This document shows, one piece after another, positions 9,015-20,800 of a stretch of 64,000 nucleotides of DNA. How positions within the stretch are numbered: the first letter of the stretch is position 1; every line of letters starts with the position of its first letter. The DNA is from Lentinus brumalis (lineage: Eukaryota; Basidiomycota; Agaricomycetes; Polyporales; Polyporaceae), in assembly GCA_001792895.1 (NCBI GenBank), contig MARA01000027.1, positions 248,001-312,000 on the forward strand. Reading direction: 5' to 3'. Under the pieces are notes generated by a model. It was not told the origin of the DNA, did not search any database, and saw only the letters and a list, made by a program, of their open reading frames with translations. The position numbers and the translations under genes are program-made.

Positions 9015-11696
9015 TCATACAGTCATAAGAGGTCGGATACGGACAGTCCCGTCGTGCGACCCCGACATGAGCGTCCCGTCGGTCGGTGAGAACAGCACGC
9101 TGGTCACATTATCGCTATGTTCGTTGAAAGTCGCCACGCACGACCCGTCCTTCGCATTCCACAGCCGCACCGTGTTGTCCGACGCCGCCGACGCGATGAA
9201 CTGTCCTCCAGGGGAGAACTGCACCGCGTTGATCATGCTATCGTGCCCATCGAGCGAGAAAATGCGCTCTCCGCTGAATGAGTCGCACACCTTCACGGTG
9301 GAGTCGCTCGAGCCAGACGCGATGCGCTTCCCGTCTGGGGAGAACGCGACCGTCCACACGGGGCCGGTATGTTCGTGCAGGATGACGAGAGCTTCGCCCG
9401 TCTCTGTCTTCCAGATGCGAGCACTGCCGTCATCGGAGGCGGTCACGATACGGTTCCCGTCGGGGGAGAACGCGGCCGCGCAGACCATGCCTTTGTGCCC
9501 CTGCAGGACTGTCTTCGGTTCTCCCTGGTCCAGCGTCGCCAGGTCCCAGATGTAGCAGTCGCTCTCGGTTCCGCCCGTCGCCATGAGACGACCGTCGGAG
9601 GTGAAGATGATGAAGGTGATGACGGCGACGTGTCTCTGGATAACGCGTGACAGCTCGTAGGTCTCCGTGTCCCAGATACGCATCGATCCGTCGTACGCGC
9701 CGGCGATGAGCTTGGATCCGTCAGGCGTGTATGCGACAGTATGCACTGGTACTCCCGGGCTAAGACGTTTGTACTCCTGGCCGCCCGGGACTGTCCAGAG
9801 GATGACTTCCTCGTCGCTCGAGCCCGATGCAAGATACTGGTTGTCGTGCGAGAACGCCAGGGAGGACACAGTATCGGAGTGGCCAGAGAGCGTGTGAAGT
9901 GCGTTATTCGACGGAGCGTCCCATAGTATGATCGTAGTGTCCTCGGACCCGCTCGCAGCGTACTTGCCATCTGCGGAGTAGGTGATCGCGGTGACGGAAC
10001 CGTCATGCACGCTGGCCGGGGGGCCGAGATTAAGCAGCTTCCTGCTTGACTCTCCGTCGCCTCCGTCGGTGGGTGAATGCGCACGTGGGGGACTATCTAT
10101 ACCTTGCGGTCCGTGGGCTGTTTGGCAGGCACATTTAGTAGCCTGATTCAGGTATGACGTCTGTGTCACTCACCGAACACGTCCGTTGTGGCCTCTGCAG
10201 GGACATCAACCGGGTCTGGCTCGTCCGCAGTGATGGTCTTGCTGAAATCAATGGCTGCAGACACGGTGCCCACTGCAAGTTGTCAGCGCGTGCCATATGT
10301 CGCCATATATCATGGGTATCAAACTCACCTCCGTGTTCGTCCAGTTCAATGCTCGGTTGCAATTCTTGAAGAGCGGCAGTGACATCATAAGGAAACTCCT
10401 GATCCTTCACCGAAGTCAATGCACAGCTTCGCAACACAACCACGGTAGGCGCACCTTGAAGAGAGCATACAAGTCTCGATCAGATGCGATGGCAATGGAA
10501 GCCTCGGAGTTCTACGGGTCTCGCATTGAGTGAACGTCGAGTGAGCTATGATGAGGGACTTTCTCACCTGCAAGATGTAATCGAGAAGGTCGTTCACTGG
10601 GTCGAACTGCTGGAGGCGAGTCAGAATTTGTGCATTATAGAGCACGGCCGTGAGCACCTTGCGTCTCCTTGACCCTTCTTCGTCTGATGCGGAATCATCC
10701 TCCGCCGCTACTGGATCGAGGCCGCCATCCTCGGGATCGGGAGAAGGCAGCTCGTCCGGGCCTGCCGCAGCTTTCATCGGTATCTTTCCCCAGATTCGAC
10801 GCTTCATCTTGTAATAGTGCATAAATATGCACTGGTCAATCGGCTCTTGTATTTCCGATTCATCTGGAGACTCTGAAGCTCGTAGGGCAGATGGCGCTGA
10901 CGAGCCGGGGCGTCTGCGCGGGCCCGTGCCATAGTAGGGTTGGGGGAGCGACTGATTGGAGATGCTGACCGACAAGTTCAGGCCCGCCGCGGAGCTGAAG
11001 TCGGCGGTCACCATCCCCTGCTTCTTCTTGTACTGACCCTGGAAGGCAGCGACAGCCCATCTACAAGTCTTGGTTGTCCCGGAGACGAAGAAGAGGTCCT
11101 CCTCTTTCAGATCGAGCCCAAACTTGTCGGCGAAGTTCATCCAGTGCTGGAAGTGTTCACGCATGTAGTTCACGATGTGGCGCTTTGACTCGATGTCCCT
11201 CGAGTAACCTTTCGGGGAGAACATGAGGAAGGCCCCCGCGTCCGCGCCGCATTTGAAGCTGAAGCTGCCGCCTCCAGAAGCAACCGGAATGGGCGAAGGC
11301 CTGTGCAGTGGCGTCAGTTCGGAGGGTTCGGACATCGAGATCACCCACTCACACGCCAGCGGATGCTCCACCAGAGACATCGACCTCGCGGACAGTGCGG
11401 CTGTATAGAAACGGCTGGAGGATGCGCTCGTGAGGGCCCGATACTACGACATTAGGCGGATCGAACGGGGTGTAGTCATCGGGGACACCATAGCGCAGGG
11501 GTTGTTCGTCCGCCGTCTTTCTCGCGTTGAAGAGCTGCAAGAAACCGCCTTTCTTCATCCACCCAACGTCTCCGATTGCAACCTCGCTCGCACTCGGGTC
11601 CGGATCAGGCATCCAAAGAGGGAGTCCGTGCCCGTGGTGGAATAGCTGCTCCGCGTAGATATCCCAGGCGTGAGGAGTGTCGCGGAAGCCGCTCAT
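9015..11696 (-). CDS. Agaricomycete GDVG-domain protein with C-terminal seven-bladed WD40 propeller
   Basis: A multi-exon gene. Exon 1 (11696 to about 11350) opens with the features YAEQLFHHGHGLPLWMPDP and GDVGWMKKGGFLQLFNA. Exon 2 (to about 10560) carries FSFKCGADAGAFLMF, then FVSGTTKTCRWAVAAF, a Ser/Pro-rich linker, MHYYKMKRRIW and an acidic stretch ending DLLDYILQ. Short exons follow (EFPYDVTAALQELQPSIELD), and the last exon (to 9015) holds WD40 repeats. Seven can be counted by their GH...(V/I)..(V/A)FSPDG....SGS.D.T...WD pattern, enough for one closed propeller. I recognise the N-terminal domain as recurrent in Agaricomycete hypothetical proteins, often ahead of repeat domains, but know no established function; the WD40 part suggests a scaffold. 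Exon joins between 10560 and 10380 are uncertain. A truncated second copy lies at 59727 on the other strand. Confidence 0.8.
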
Positions 11697-12080
11697 GCTG
11701 ATGTTTCAAGAGTAGGGAGGATGTCGTCGCGATGGATAGAGCAAAGGCCAGAGATGCTATAGCAATCCTCTACACAGATACTGACGATGGCGGTGAGATG
11801 AGCACACGGACGAGGCTGTCCTAGGATCGCCTTACGATCGCAGGCCATAGCATGCCATGAGGCTTCCCAGGACGCCCACAACACATGGCTCGGCTGAGTC
11901 CGAGAAGGCGGTGGAATAGGACCACACCAGAGAAGTCGTAGAAAGCATCTCAATCATGTTGGCACATAGGGCCGCCAGTACGCTCTGAGAGAGAGCGTGG
12001 AGTGGACCAGACAACGGAGTTGGCGAGCCTGATTCCTGGAGGGCAGGACATCTCGAGTTGCAGCAGCAGAGTCGTGTCAA
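11697..12080. repeat. Upstream region of the WD40-type gene, repeated inverted at 59.38-59.73 kb
   Basis: This non-coding stretch matches, in reverse orientation, the sequence immediately upstream of the second WD40-type gene copy. Shared blocks include the one around the long match with CTAGGATCGC (left) and its complement near 59600, and TCTGAGAGAGAGCG near 11980 against its complement near 59440. The duplication therefore copied the gene together with its promoter. From 12081 to about 12780 I see no gene or structured feature. Confidence 0.7.
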
Positions 12081-12783
12081 TGGGGTACTCACTTTGATTG
12101 CAGGACAACCCGAGCATGATCAACTGAATATTCTTCGAGCATCGCGCCGAGACTAGTCTGTCACCTGAGCTGCGTGCGCTCTAGCCTCTTCCGTCTTCGG
12201 CGGTGGCCCCAGGAGATGTTCTGCAGTGCTGGTCATTCTAAGGGCAATTGCGGGACTTGGGGTAACTCGAAGCAGTCCATCAGGAACTCACCAAAGTATT
12301 ACATACCTCGCGCGTCGCAAAATTCAGGATGATTGCTCACCTCATCGCGTGGGTGGCTGCGCGGGCCAACTTGAACTGGCGGCCAGCAGCTTGTTCGCTG
12401 GTACATAAACGATTCGTAGACAGAATCTGCCTCTGGGCGGCCTTCATCTCATTTAGTCGAAGCTCAGGCTTGGTAAAATGATAGGTCGTGTTCGTGTTGT
12501 TGTGGGGGGAGTTCAAGGTGAAGCAAGAGCCAAATTTGCGTCCCGCGCCTATTGGCGGGAATTTCCAAATGTGGAGATGCGCGCATCACGCACGGTGTCC
12601 CGCTCCTCCAGCTCGCATCCGCAGGAGTAGAGCGTTGCGGTAGTTCGTAGAAGAGGATTTTTACACTACCAGTACATGTCAATTGCACAGATGAGAAGCA
12701 GAAACGAAGTCCTATCGGTTGTCCGATCATTTCAAGCCAAGTTCACGTCAAATGATGAAAAGTGTCGTACCCACCATTTGCCT

Positions 12784-14432
12784 TCAACAAGCTGCAGTCA
12801 GTACCGACGGAACAAGCAACTGCCATCTCGGCGAGCACAAGGGACGACATGTCCGGCGTCGGACTTGCCAGCCTTGGGAGACCAGGACAGAGGCGGCGCT
12901 CGGCGCACTCGCTCGAGGCTCTTCAAGCAACAACATCCCCACTATTACGAGGTACACATCAGACATGGTGCAAGGAACATACTTGTCGTGCAGACTTACC
13001 ACCGTCGTCGTCGACATCAACGCGCGGTGCTGCACGCTTCAGCACCGCGGCAAGGTCTTCTGACTCCCCGGAAGCAAACATCTGCGATAGCACGAGGGCT
13101 ACTTATGAGCATCCCTGAAACGATAGACAAAGACAAGACCAAACGGACCTGGAGCAGCTCGCATGCATCGTGGGTGGACGCGATCGCGCAGTGTGCCGCT
13201 GAGTTCTATCGCCCAGGTAAGGGTAGTAAGCACTCACTGCGGTGATACTAAAGCAGCTGTGAGAAGTTACGTACCTCAAGAATATAGTTCAGCAGGTCGT
13301 CCACCGGATCGTAACGCTGTCAATAGCGCGCGTACATCAGTCCCGCAGCAATACCACACGAAAGGAGGGACTGGAACGTACCGTGGCATATCTCTCATCC
13401 CCCTGCTCTGCGCCGCGCTGCGACCCACTCGAACAAGAGGACGCGCCCTCATCGTCCGGCCCCCTGGGGAGCTCATGCGGACCCGCACCCGCCTGCATCG
13501 CCCTCCACCACCACAGCCTCCTCTTCATCTTGTAGTAGTGCACAAATACGCACAGCGCGCCCCCCATCCGCCCTTCCGAGTCCCCGAAAGACCGCGACCG
13601 CCGGGGCCTCTCTCGACACTATAGCTGCACGTCCTGTCCGCCGGGATCGGCGCGCCGTCCAGCTCCGCGCGTATCGCCCCCTCGCGCTCCTCGAAGGACA
13701 CGTTCAGGTTGGACTCGCCCGCTCCCGCATCGCCCTCGCCTGGAGAACAGTACGCCAGAACGCCGCATGCGGTGGTCGTCGTCGTCCCGGACACGAACAC
13801 TAGGTCGTTCGTGCTGACGTCGAGGTCCATCCGTGTAGCAAGCGCGACCCAGCTGGCGTAGTGCTGCTTCAGGTACATCGCGATGGCTCTCTTGCTCTCG
13901 ATCCTGCGCGTATACGTCGGCAGCGCGAGCGCGAGCACCGCCCCAGACAGGTCTGTCCATTTGGCGTGCATAGAGCTAACGGAGCGGCAAGAGGGGCCGG
14001 GAGGCGGGGTTCATACGCAGATTCAGAATGAGATTCCAAATTGCGGTTACAGGAGCACTCACATCGAATCCGCGTGCGCGCTCACTTCCGCCTCTTCAAT
14101 GCCCCGACTGCACAGAAAGGGCTGATTTAACGCAGTCCCCTCCCACGTCACGAGGTTATTCGGTCTAAACGGCTGGAAGTCGTCTGGGAACGGGGAGTCG
14201 CCGTCACCGTCGCCTCCTTGCTCTTGCTCTAGGGCCGCCTCCGCGTCCATGGCGTTGAATAGCGTGGTGAACCCCCGCGGGACAGCACGCCGACGTCGCC
14301 CATCCTAGTAGACTGATCAGCGGACTTGCAGCCGAGGCGGGTGCCGGTGGGACGCCAGAGGGGATAGCCGCGCCCGAGGGGGAGGAGGAGGCGGGCGTAC
14401 AGCTCGTAGTCGGGGAGCGTGCTTAAGGACAT
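12784..14432 (-). pseudogene. Degraded GDVG-domain paralogue without WD40 repeats
   Basis: A diverged relative of the 9015-11696 gene. Exon 1 reads YPLWRPTGTRLG, then GDVGVLSRGG, then shifts frame in a C/G-rich run near 14270 and continues as TTLFNAMDAEA and LCSRGIEEAEVSAH. Exon 2 has LVFVSGTTTTTACGV, shifts again near 13560, and reads VHYYKMKRRLWWW and PVDDLLNYILE. The short exon with EDLAAVLKR.APRVDVDDDG matches the equivalent one in the intact gene. No WD40 coding sequence follows downstream. At least two frameshifts argue for a pseudogene, though homopolymer sequencing errors are possible. The codons are clearly GC-rich at third positions, so decay looks recent. Confidence 0.65.
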
Positions 14433-15409
14433 GTCTGGGCTGACCAGCGCCAGCAGGAGATGGGAGGGAGTCGGAGATTTGGACGCAGCAAGCTATTGAG
14501 CTACCGGCCGGGGAATCGGAGGATGGAGTCGCGACGGTGGCGGGGCGTGATTCACGAGAGACACGGAGGCCGAGGACAGGATGCAGCGACTTATAGCATG
14601 TCGCCCGCGCTGCGCGCACGCTGGAGTAGAAGCTGTAGAGTTGACATTGCACCGCGTTATCGACCATCGACAAGCAGATTATTGGACTCTCTCACCAACC
14701 AGTACTGGCAGTGCATTGAGGAATCCCAGAAGCACGACACGCGGCGTCCTTACCACACAACTGACGGGCGGAGATCCAAGGCTGTACAAGGTGGATAAAG
14801 AGCCCGCCGCTCGCACTAGAGTCTCTCGACGTTCGAAGGAGAAGTGGTTCCCATGGCCGTCCACAAAGCACCGCATGCGCAGCGAACCTATTGACGCGTG
14901 TCGGTCGTCGGGATGCAACGAATGCAGCAGATCCTTCGTGCTTCTGTGCTACAGTGCACAGGTTGTGCCTGTACTTGTCGGCTCCTGTGTGCGTTCGTTA
15001 GCACCTTCCGAGGAGGCGAGAGAGGAGTTGATGGGGAGAGCGCGGGACGTAAGTTACGACTGACGACACGCTGCATAGACGGCTCATTGCAACCCACGTG
15101 ACGAACAACTCTAGGTTTCTCAGCTCGCAAGACTCAGAACAAAGAAAGGCAGGAGAAGCAGAGCCCTGCAAGATCACTGATGCATAGTAGTTGTGTCGCC
15201 GAGAACTTACGCTAGAAAGTACAACGGGAGGAGTTAGGTCAACAATCAGCCCGGCTATGAGCTTACGGTCTCAGACGGAGCAGTAGTATGTCACGTACGA
15301 AGTTCCAACACGGACTCTACGGGATCTCTGAGCAAGAAGACCCGGAGCAAAAGAACAGGTGAATGAGATTGGGATGAAACGAACCAAAAATTGCACACCG
15401 TTGAAGCAG
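14433..15409. other. Intergenic, nothing recognised
   Basis: This is upstream sequence of the degraded GDVG-domain gene. Short frames exist on both strands, but none has domain signals, plausible splice structure or similarity to other parts of the window. Confidence 0.6.
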
Positions 15410-15481
15410 AGGCCTCATCGTGGTTCGAACACGAGACCCTGCGATCTGCAATCGCACGCTCTACCACTGAGCTATAAGGCC
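15410..15481 (-). tRNA. tRNA-Cys (GCA)
   Basis: A 72-base cloverleaf on the minus strand with a 7-bp acceptor stem (GGCCTTA/TGAGGCC), D arm GCTC/GAGC, anticodon stem TGCGA/TCGCA with loop TTGCAGA giving anticodon GCA, T arm TCGTG/CACGA with TTCGAAC, and a U discriminator as usual for tRNA-Cys. There is no intron and no encoded CCA. The mature sequence appears identical to the second copy at 26399-26470 on the other strand. From 15482 to about 15780 nothing else is evident. Confidence 0.95.
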
Positions 15482-15911
15482 CTGGCATAGACACAGCTGC
15501 GCTTGCATAGGTGCATCGGCAACTCTACTTATTCGGCTCGGGCACCTTTGATTAGCATGGCAGCGCGCACTCACGGCCTCTCTGTATACTTGGCTTACTT
15601 AAATTGAGAGGATCGCCGACATCGACACAGGCACCGAAGGCACAAGGTCTCAGGCCTCTGAATCAGTGCCAGATCTCAAGTTCTGTCTCCGTCCGGTACA
15701 TAGTCAAAGTAAGCGGCTCTCAGTCGCCCTCCGACAGCACATATTGACCATGATGTCTGTCTGTCTCCCCTAGGCCCTTCTGCGAAGTCGTATGGCCCAC
15801 GGGGCCCATGTCGCTCGTCGCGTTTACGGAGGACGGGCAGCAGATCATTTCCGCATTCGGGCGAGTCAGTGGAAGTCTATGGTCGATTGTTCAGCGTCAA
15901 GCGAGCTCGAC

Positions 15912-16497
15912 AGTACTCTCAGTAGTGGTATTCGAATTCCCCCCTCTATTAGAGGGCGGGACTTCGAAGATCTATCTCCCCGTATAAGCGGAGTTAGAGT
16001 GAGGGTTTTGGGTTAGGGCTTTGGTTAGGTTGTTAGGTTAAGTTAGTTGGTTAGGTTGTTAGGGTTAGGCGCCCTCAACAGTACCTGCCCCCGAAGGGCG
16101 CCGGTATAGATTTATCGCGCGAACGAGGCTTTAGTGTGCCCGCCTGAGTGCTCCCGGCTTGGGGGACCCCCGAGCGCAGCGAGGGAGGGGAGGGAGCAGG
16201 AATGGCGGGTCCTCTTCGCGCACCCTATGGATAACTTAGTTAATGGCAATAATTATTATTTTCGACCATTACACAGCTCTCTTCGATCTCCCCGACTCTA
16301 TTCGACTTCTCGTCCTCTTCTATCTCCCCTGCCAGGTCCTGGGCCGGCGCCACGCACTCTATTCGACCTCCCCCCCGTCTTCTATCCCCTGCGCCAGTTC
16401 AAGCTGCGCCAGCCGGCCTATTCCATCTCCCTTGGGGGTATTCAAAGTCCTGCCCTCTAATAGACGGGGACTTCGAATACCACTACTGAGTCCCCTC
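15912..16497. mobile_element. Non-autonomous TIR element (MITE-like, 8-base target duplication)
   Basis: The element is 586 bases, flanked on both sides by AGCTCGAC (15904-15911 and 16498-16505). Imperfect terminal inverted repeats of about 50 bases match between 15918-15968 and 16440-16490, sharing CTCAGTAGTGGTATTCGAA and CTCTATTAGAGGGC. The outermost 6-8 bases agree less well. An 8-base duplication is typical of hAT-type elements, so a hAT-mobilised MITE is the best guess. It encodes no transposase. The interior contains a telomere-like tract and pyrimidine-rich sequence. Confidence 0.75.
15993..16069 (+). repeat. Degenerate telomere-like TTAGGG/GGTTAG tract inside the TIR element
   Basis: About 77 bases made of variants of TTAGGG and TTAGG(T), such as GGGTTAGGG, GGTTAGGTTG and TTAGGGTTAGG. 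It lies wholly inside the TIR element, not at a chromosome end. Confidence 0.8.
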
Positions 16498-16739
16498 AGC
16501 TCGACGGCCACGACCACATGGATCATGATGAGCGCGGCGCTATTCTCGCCAGACGAGAACTACATTGCGACTGCGTCGTGACACCAGACCGTGCAGCTGT
16601 AGAACCGCGCGGACTACACGAATCTCGTCACAGTCATCGAGCACAATAACACGGTCACGCGCACGGTGGTGTTCTCGTCGAATGGCTGTCATCGGGCGGG
16701 GGTTCTGAGCGACTATGTCTAGTAGGCAAGTGAAGCTGC

Positions 16740-17774
16740 TGAAGTAGAATGACTCTATGCACCATCTTATTCATCTCTCCTCATAGGAATACGAGGGGAT
16801 ACGAAGCTCAATGACGAAGGGACAGATTAAACTCCGTTTTGGCCGAGTCAAGCTCGTGGTCAGTGGTTATGAGTATACCTCACCTTTCCGTCAGATCAAT
16901 GACGCGGTGTCGCTCACAGCTCGTACGTGAGATTTCTAGCCGCCGGGTTGGTTCCTCATCCTCGCCCGGCTGCACAATCGAATGCTGGCTTGAGCCGCTC
17001 ACGGGGTCGCGCAGGCCTTTGTTTACTGGATTCTAACCGCGCTCGGAGTGTCGAGGTGCACACTTCCCGGGACCCTCGCACAGTCCGACAGCGCGTGTGG
17101 GCGAGCAGGAAGGGCGTCGTGGATGTATGGGCTTGATGGCATGATGTTCACAAGCAGCGGGACTGCCACTTACTCACAATAGGTAGGTTTACCGTGTAGC
17201 CTCTGCCACAGTGTCACGGGAGTAAGTAAGTATATCGTCAGGCCGCCAGATATTCCTATGTTGAATTATGTTATTAAATAGAGCTCCCATGCTTTACGGC
17301 TCATCACTGCATCGGACGGCTGCCTTACAAAGTACCGTCTGCTAGTTCATCGTCGGGCTGGCGCTACGACTGGGACATGTTAGCGCCGGTGACAAGTCAC
17401 GGTCGCGTCGTCGGCGGCTCCGTTCCTGCCCCCAACCACCAAATCTTCAGGACGAAATTCTGCAAACGCGTGCTGTAAGCAACGTCACGATGATTGTAAC
17501 GAACGCTCTGTACTGACTGCCTCAAGAGATCAGCGCGTCATTCAGGTTTGAGCGGACAAAGGAGCATTCAGTCCACGCCCTGCGACGCCCCGCCACCGCA
17601 AGAACCTGCCTCCCCGAAACAATAGCGGTCAGAACAGTGCGCGCTATTGTCCGCTTAATCTGGTGCGTTCGGTCGACAATAATGGTCGCTGCGCATTGTC
17701 TCATCGCGTGATTGGCCAGACCGCGTGAGCCACCGCTTTAGGGGCACGGTCATCCGTAACCATCCTCCCAACGG
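16740..17774. other. Non-coding; outer end of the large inverted repeat and FunK1 upstream region
   Basis: No gene seen. From 16953 onward the sequence is repeated in reverse at 34897 and below. It serves as the long 5' flank of the kinase gene, conserved in both arms. Confidence 0.5.
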
Positions 17775-17780
17775 TATAAA
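17775..17780 (+). promoter_or_regulatory. Likely TATA box of the left FunK1-like gene
   Basis: TATAAA lies 50-55 bases before the ATG at 17830. The same motif sits at the matching place in the right arm (34065-34070, minus strand). Confidence 0.5.
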
Positions 17781-17829
17781 GCAGCGCGTCTTCGCGTCTG
17801 AAGGTTCGTGTCTCTTCCCTCCAACCATC

Positions 17830-20800
17830 ATGGGTGATCTGGGTGACCAGGATCCTGACTTTCCCGATCTTCAATGTACCCCCCTCAGTGTCGACAGACA
17901 CAAGACCCACGACCCCAACCGCAACCCCGAGATCAACATATCCATTCCGGCCGATAAGAAACGAAACAACGCGATGAACGACGCCCCCAGAACCACAGTT
18001 CTGATGTGCCTCGAACAGTTCAAGCTGGACAAGCTCCATGGCGCCGGCGAGGACTTCGAACAGGCTCGAGGAGCGAATACATTTGTCGATAAGGTGTGGT
18101 ACACGTTCAATGAAGCGTTCGGCGTCATGCCAGACAAAACGGGTGCGAAGAAGGCTTGGAGCTATCCATCAGAGAAGAAGCTGTCGAACGTATGGGTGCG
18201 TGGTTTTCTCCTCGTTAGTTGTCTGGACGCTGACTGGCAGACTGCAGGAGAAAGTCGACAAAGCGCACAAACTAGTCCCCGACCACTTCCTCAACATCTC
18301 TGACCACCACTACTATCCCAACGACGAGGCTATGAACAAGATTGACGGCTCATTCATCCACGAGTCTGACCGAAAGCGGATCACTAAGAAACTCCCCAAC
18401 TGGCCCGAGATGCAGTTCCTCATCGAGTTCAAGAAAGGCGGTACTGCTAATGACCCCTTCGACGACATCGCCGGGCATGACCCCGACTCATCGGCCAAGA
18501 CTCGCAGGGCAGTACGTGGACAGATCATGGCGTACGCCGAATGCCTCTTCTCCTACCAACATCGGCATGCCGCCTTCCTCCTCTTCGTCAATGGCAACAT
18601 GTTCCGCGTGTTGTGCTGGGACCGATCTGGTGTGACGGTGACGGAGGCAATCGACTACATCCGCACAGTCGATGGTACGAAGGCTCTTCTCAAGGTGACG
18701 TACGCGCTCTCGAAGCTCAACCGTGCGCAGCAAGGCGTCGACACTACCGCCACTCGTCTATTGCCGGGTTCTTGCGGCTGGGCACGCATGGATCTACTCT
18801 CCCAGTCAATCTCGGACGACCTTGATTCCACGAGGGCTTGATCGAGGGCGACGTCCACGAAGTCTTCACCAACCCGGAGGAGACCGTCACCTATGGATCG
18901 CTGTCAGGTGACGACACAGACTTGCACTGTGATCCTACCTGCACCTGCTCTGGACACACCACGCCTCCGAAAGTCGTCCCCGTCCTCTCGCATGTGCGCG
19001 AACTGTTTCGGAAATCGCTCAAAGAAGACCGTGCCTTCCCTCGATACCGCCTCACTGTCGCTGGCCAGGACTACCTCGTCGGGAAGCACATCTTCATTGC
19101 TTCGGCATGATCGGTCGCGGCACTCGTGGTTATGTCGCCCTCGAATGGAAGACGCAGCGGTTCGTGTTCCTGAAGGACTCCTGGCGGGCGTGCTACACCG
19201 GCGTCGAGTCGGAAGGCACCATACTTTCCATACTCAACGCGAACGGCGTCACGAACGTTCCGACCGTCGTGCAACACAGCGACGTCTTCTTCCCGCCAGA
19301 TGAGGCCAAGCCTGGTCCTTCGGATGGCAAAGCTGATGCGGAATCGGGTGCCTCTGAGTCTCCTCGCGAAGCAGGGGACGAGACCGTCAAGCCTGCCCCG
19401 TACTGCGCGTGCAGGAGACCGAGAACGCTATGTATCGTCCCGACATTGCGCGAAAGCAGGTCGATCCCAAAATGCCACCGTTTCTCGTGAGGGCGCCATC
19501 GCAACCCGAGAACTGGGTCGTGAACGGTGTGGAACACGCGAAGCCCTCTCTACAGGAGAAGCCGGATGGTGCCCCCGCCACATGGCCATTTGCCGGTCGG
19601 GATGCGACCCAGCCCGACAACTTCATGCCCTCGGCGCCCGACGCACCCGTCTACCCCGCCGACTCGACTGCGCCTGCGCCACCACGTACACCCACCGGGC
19701 AACGAGGGCTAAAACGAACTTGGGCGATGATGATTGGTCATATTCAAGGAGCGGGCCTGCGCCACATGGTCCACACTCGGCTTGTTGTCAAGGAGATCTG
19801 CCTTCCCCTAACCGCATTCACGAGCAGCAAGCAGCTGGTTCGTATCATCTACGGATGCATCACCGGTGAGTGGATTAAGTAGCCTCGACAATGTGATTGA
19901 ACTTGCTCGCTAATATGTATCGCAGCTCATGGGTTGGCATGGACCAAGTGCAAGTACATGCACCGAGACGTGAGCGCAGGCAATTTGCTGATCTACCCAC
20001 ACGTCCGCCGCACGCAATCAGGCAAGTATTGCATTTTCTGGATGGAATCCTCGCGGACTGGGAGCTCGCCAAGCATGCGGACAAGAAGGTGGCCACGCAG
20101 CCTCAACGGACGGTACGCTATGCTTCTCAATATGTCCAGTGTATAGTCTCTCATCATAGTGTTTCAGGGCACCTGGCATTTCATGTCCGCCTACCTCCTC
20201 GACCACTGTTACATGCCTCCGACCATCGCAGACGAGCTGGAGGCGTTCTTGCATGTTCTCATCTACGTCCTCGTGCGACGCATGCAAAGCACCTTGAGCA
20301 GTATTCAGAAGTTCCTGGACGAGTACTTCGCAGGCTGGTCGTTTATCGCGAAGGACGAGCGCATGACCTGCCCTGCGGCCAAACGGGACTCTATCATCGT
20401 TCGCCCCGTGCTCAACCTCTCCCTCGATCCTGTCACCTTCTCCACCCCGGACGGTCAGGTCGTAGAGGGGCACCCCATCAATCAACTCATCTCGGAGCTT
20501 CTCCACATCTTCCACTCTCGCTACGTCGTACTCACATGGCAGAGCCAGCCCAGATCGAAGCGAATACGGGAAGGAACTCCTACCCCGAGTCCTCGCAAGG
20601 GCCTCCCGACCATCGAGGAAGGTTCTGACAACTATCTCGACGAGTTCGCCGTCTCTCCCGAGGAGACTTTCGGTGCCGGTTCAACACAAAGCCCTCCACG
20701 CTCTGTAGCCCCGTTGGCTCCGTTAATCGTTGAACCGAAGGAGCAGGACTACAAAAATCTGGCGGCACTGGGAGATCACCGCCTGATTGCGAGTGTTATT

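Larger units (their letters stand above)
15780..16600 (+). pseudogene. WD40-repeat gene relic interrupted by a TIR element
   Basis: The left part reads MSLVAFTEDGQQIISAFG and LWSIVQRQASS. The right part reads MMSAALFSPDENYIATAS before a stop near 16580. Both are recognisable WD40 blades. If the 586-base element and one copy of its 8-base target duplication are taken out, the two parts lie in the same frame, showing that the element landed in this sequence while it was still open or little decayed. Downstream to about 16740 a further blade remnant (VVFSSNG) is out of frame. No start or complete propeller remains. Confidence 0.6.

Noticed and set aside
15993..16069. A real telomere or chromosome end
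   Set aside because: The repeats are degenerate, short and wholly inside a TIR element, with genes on both sides.
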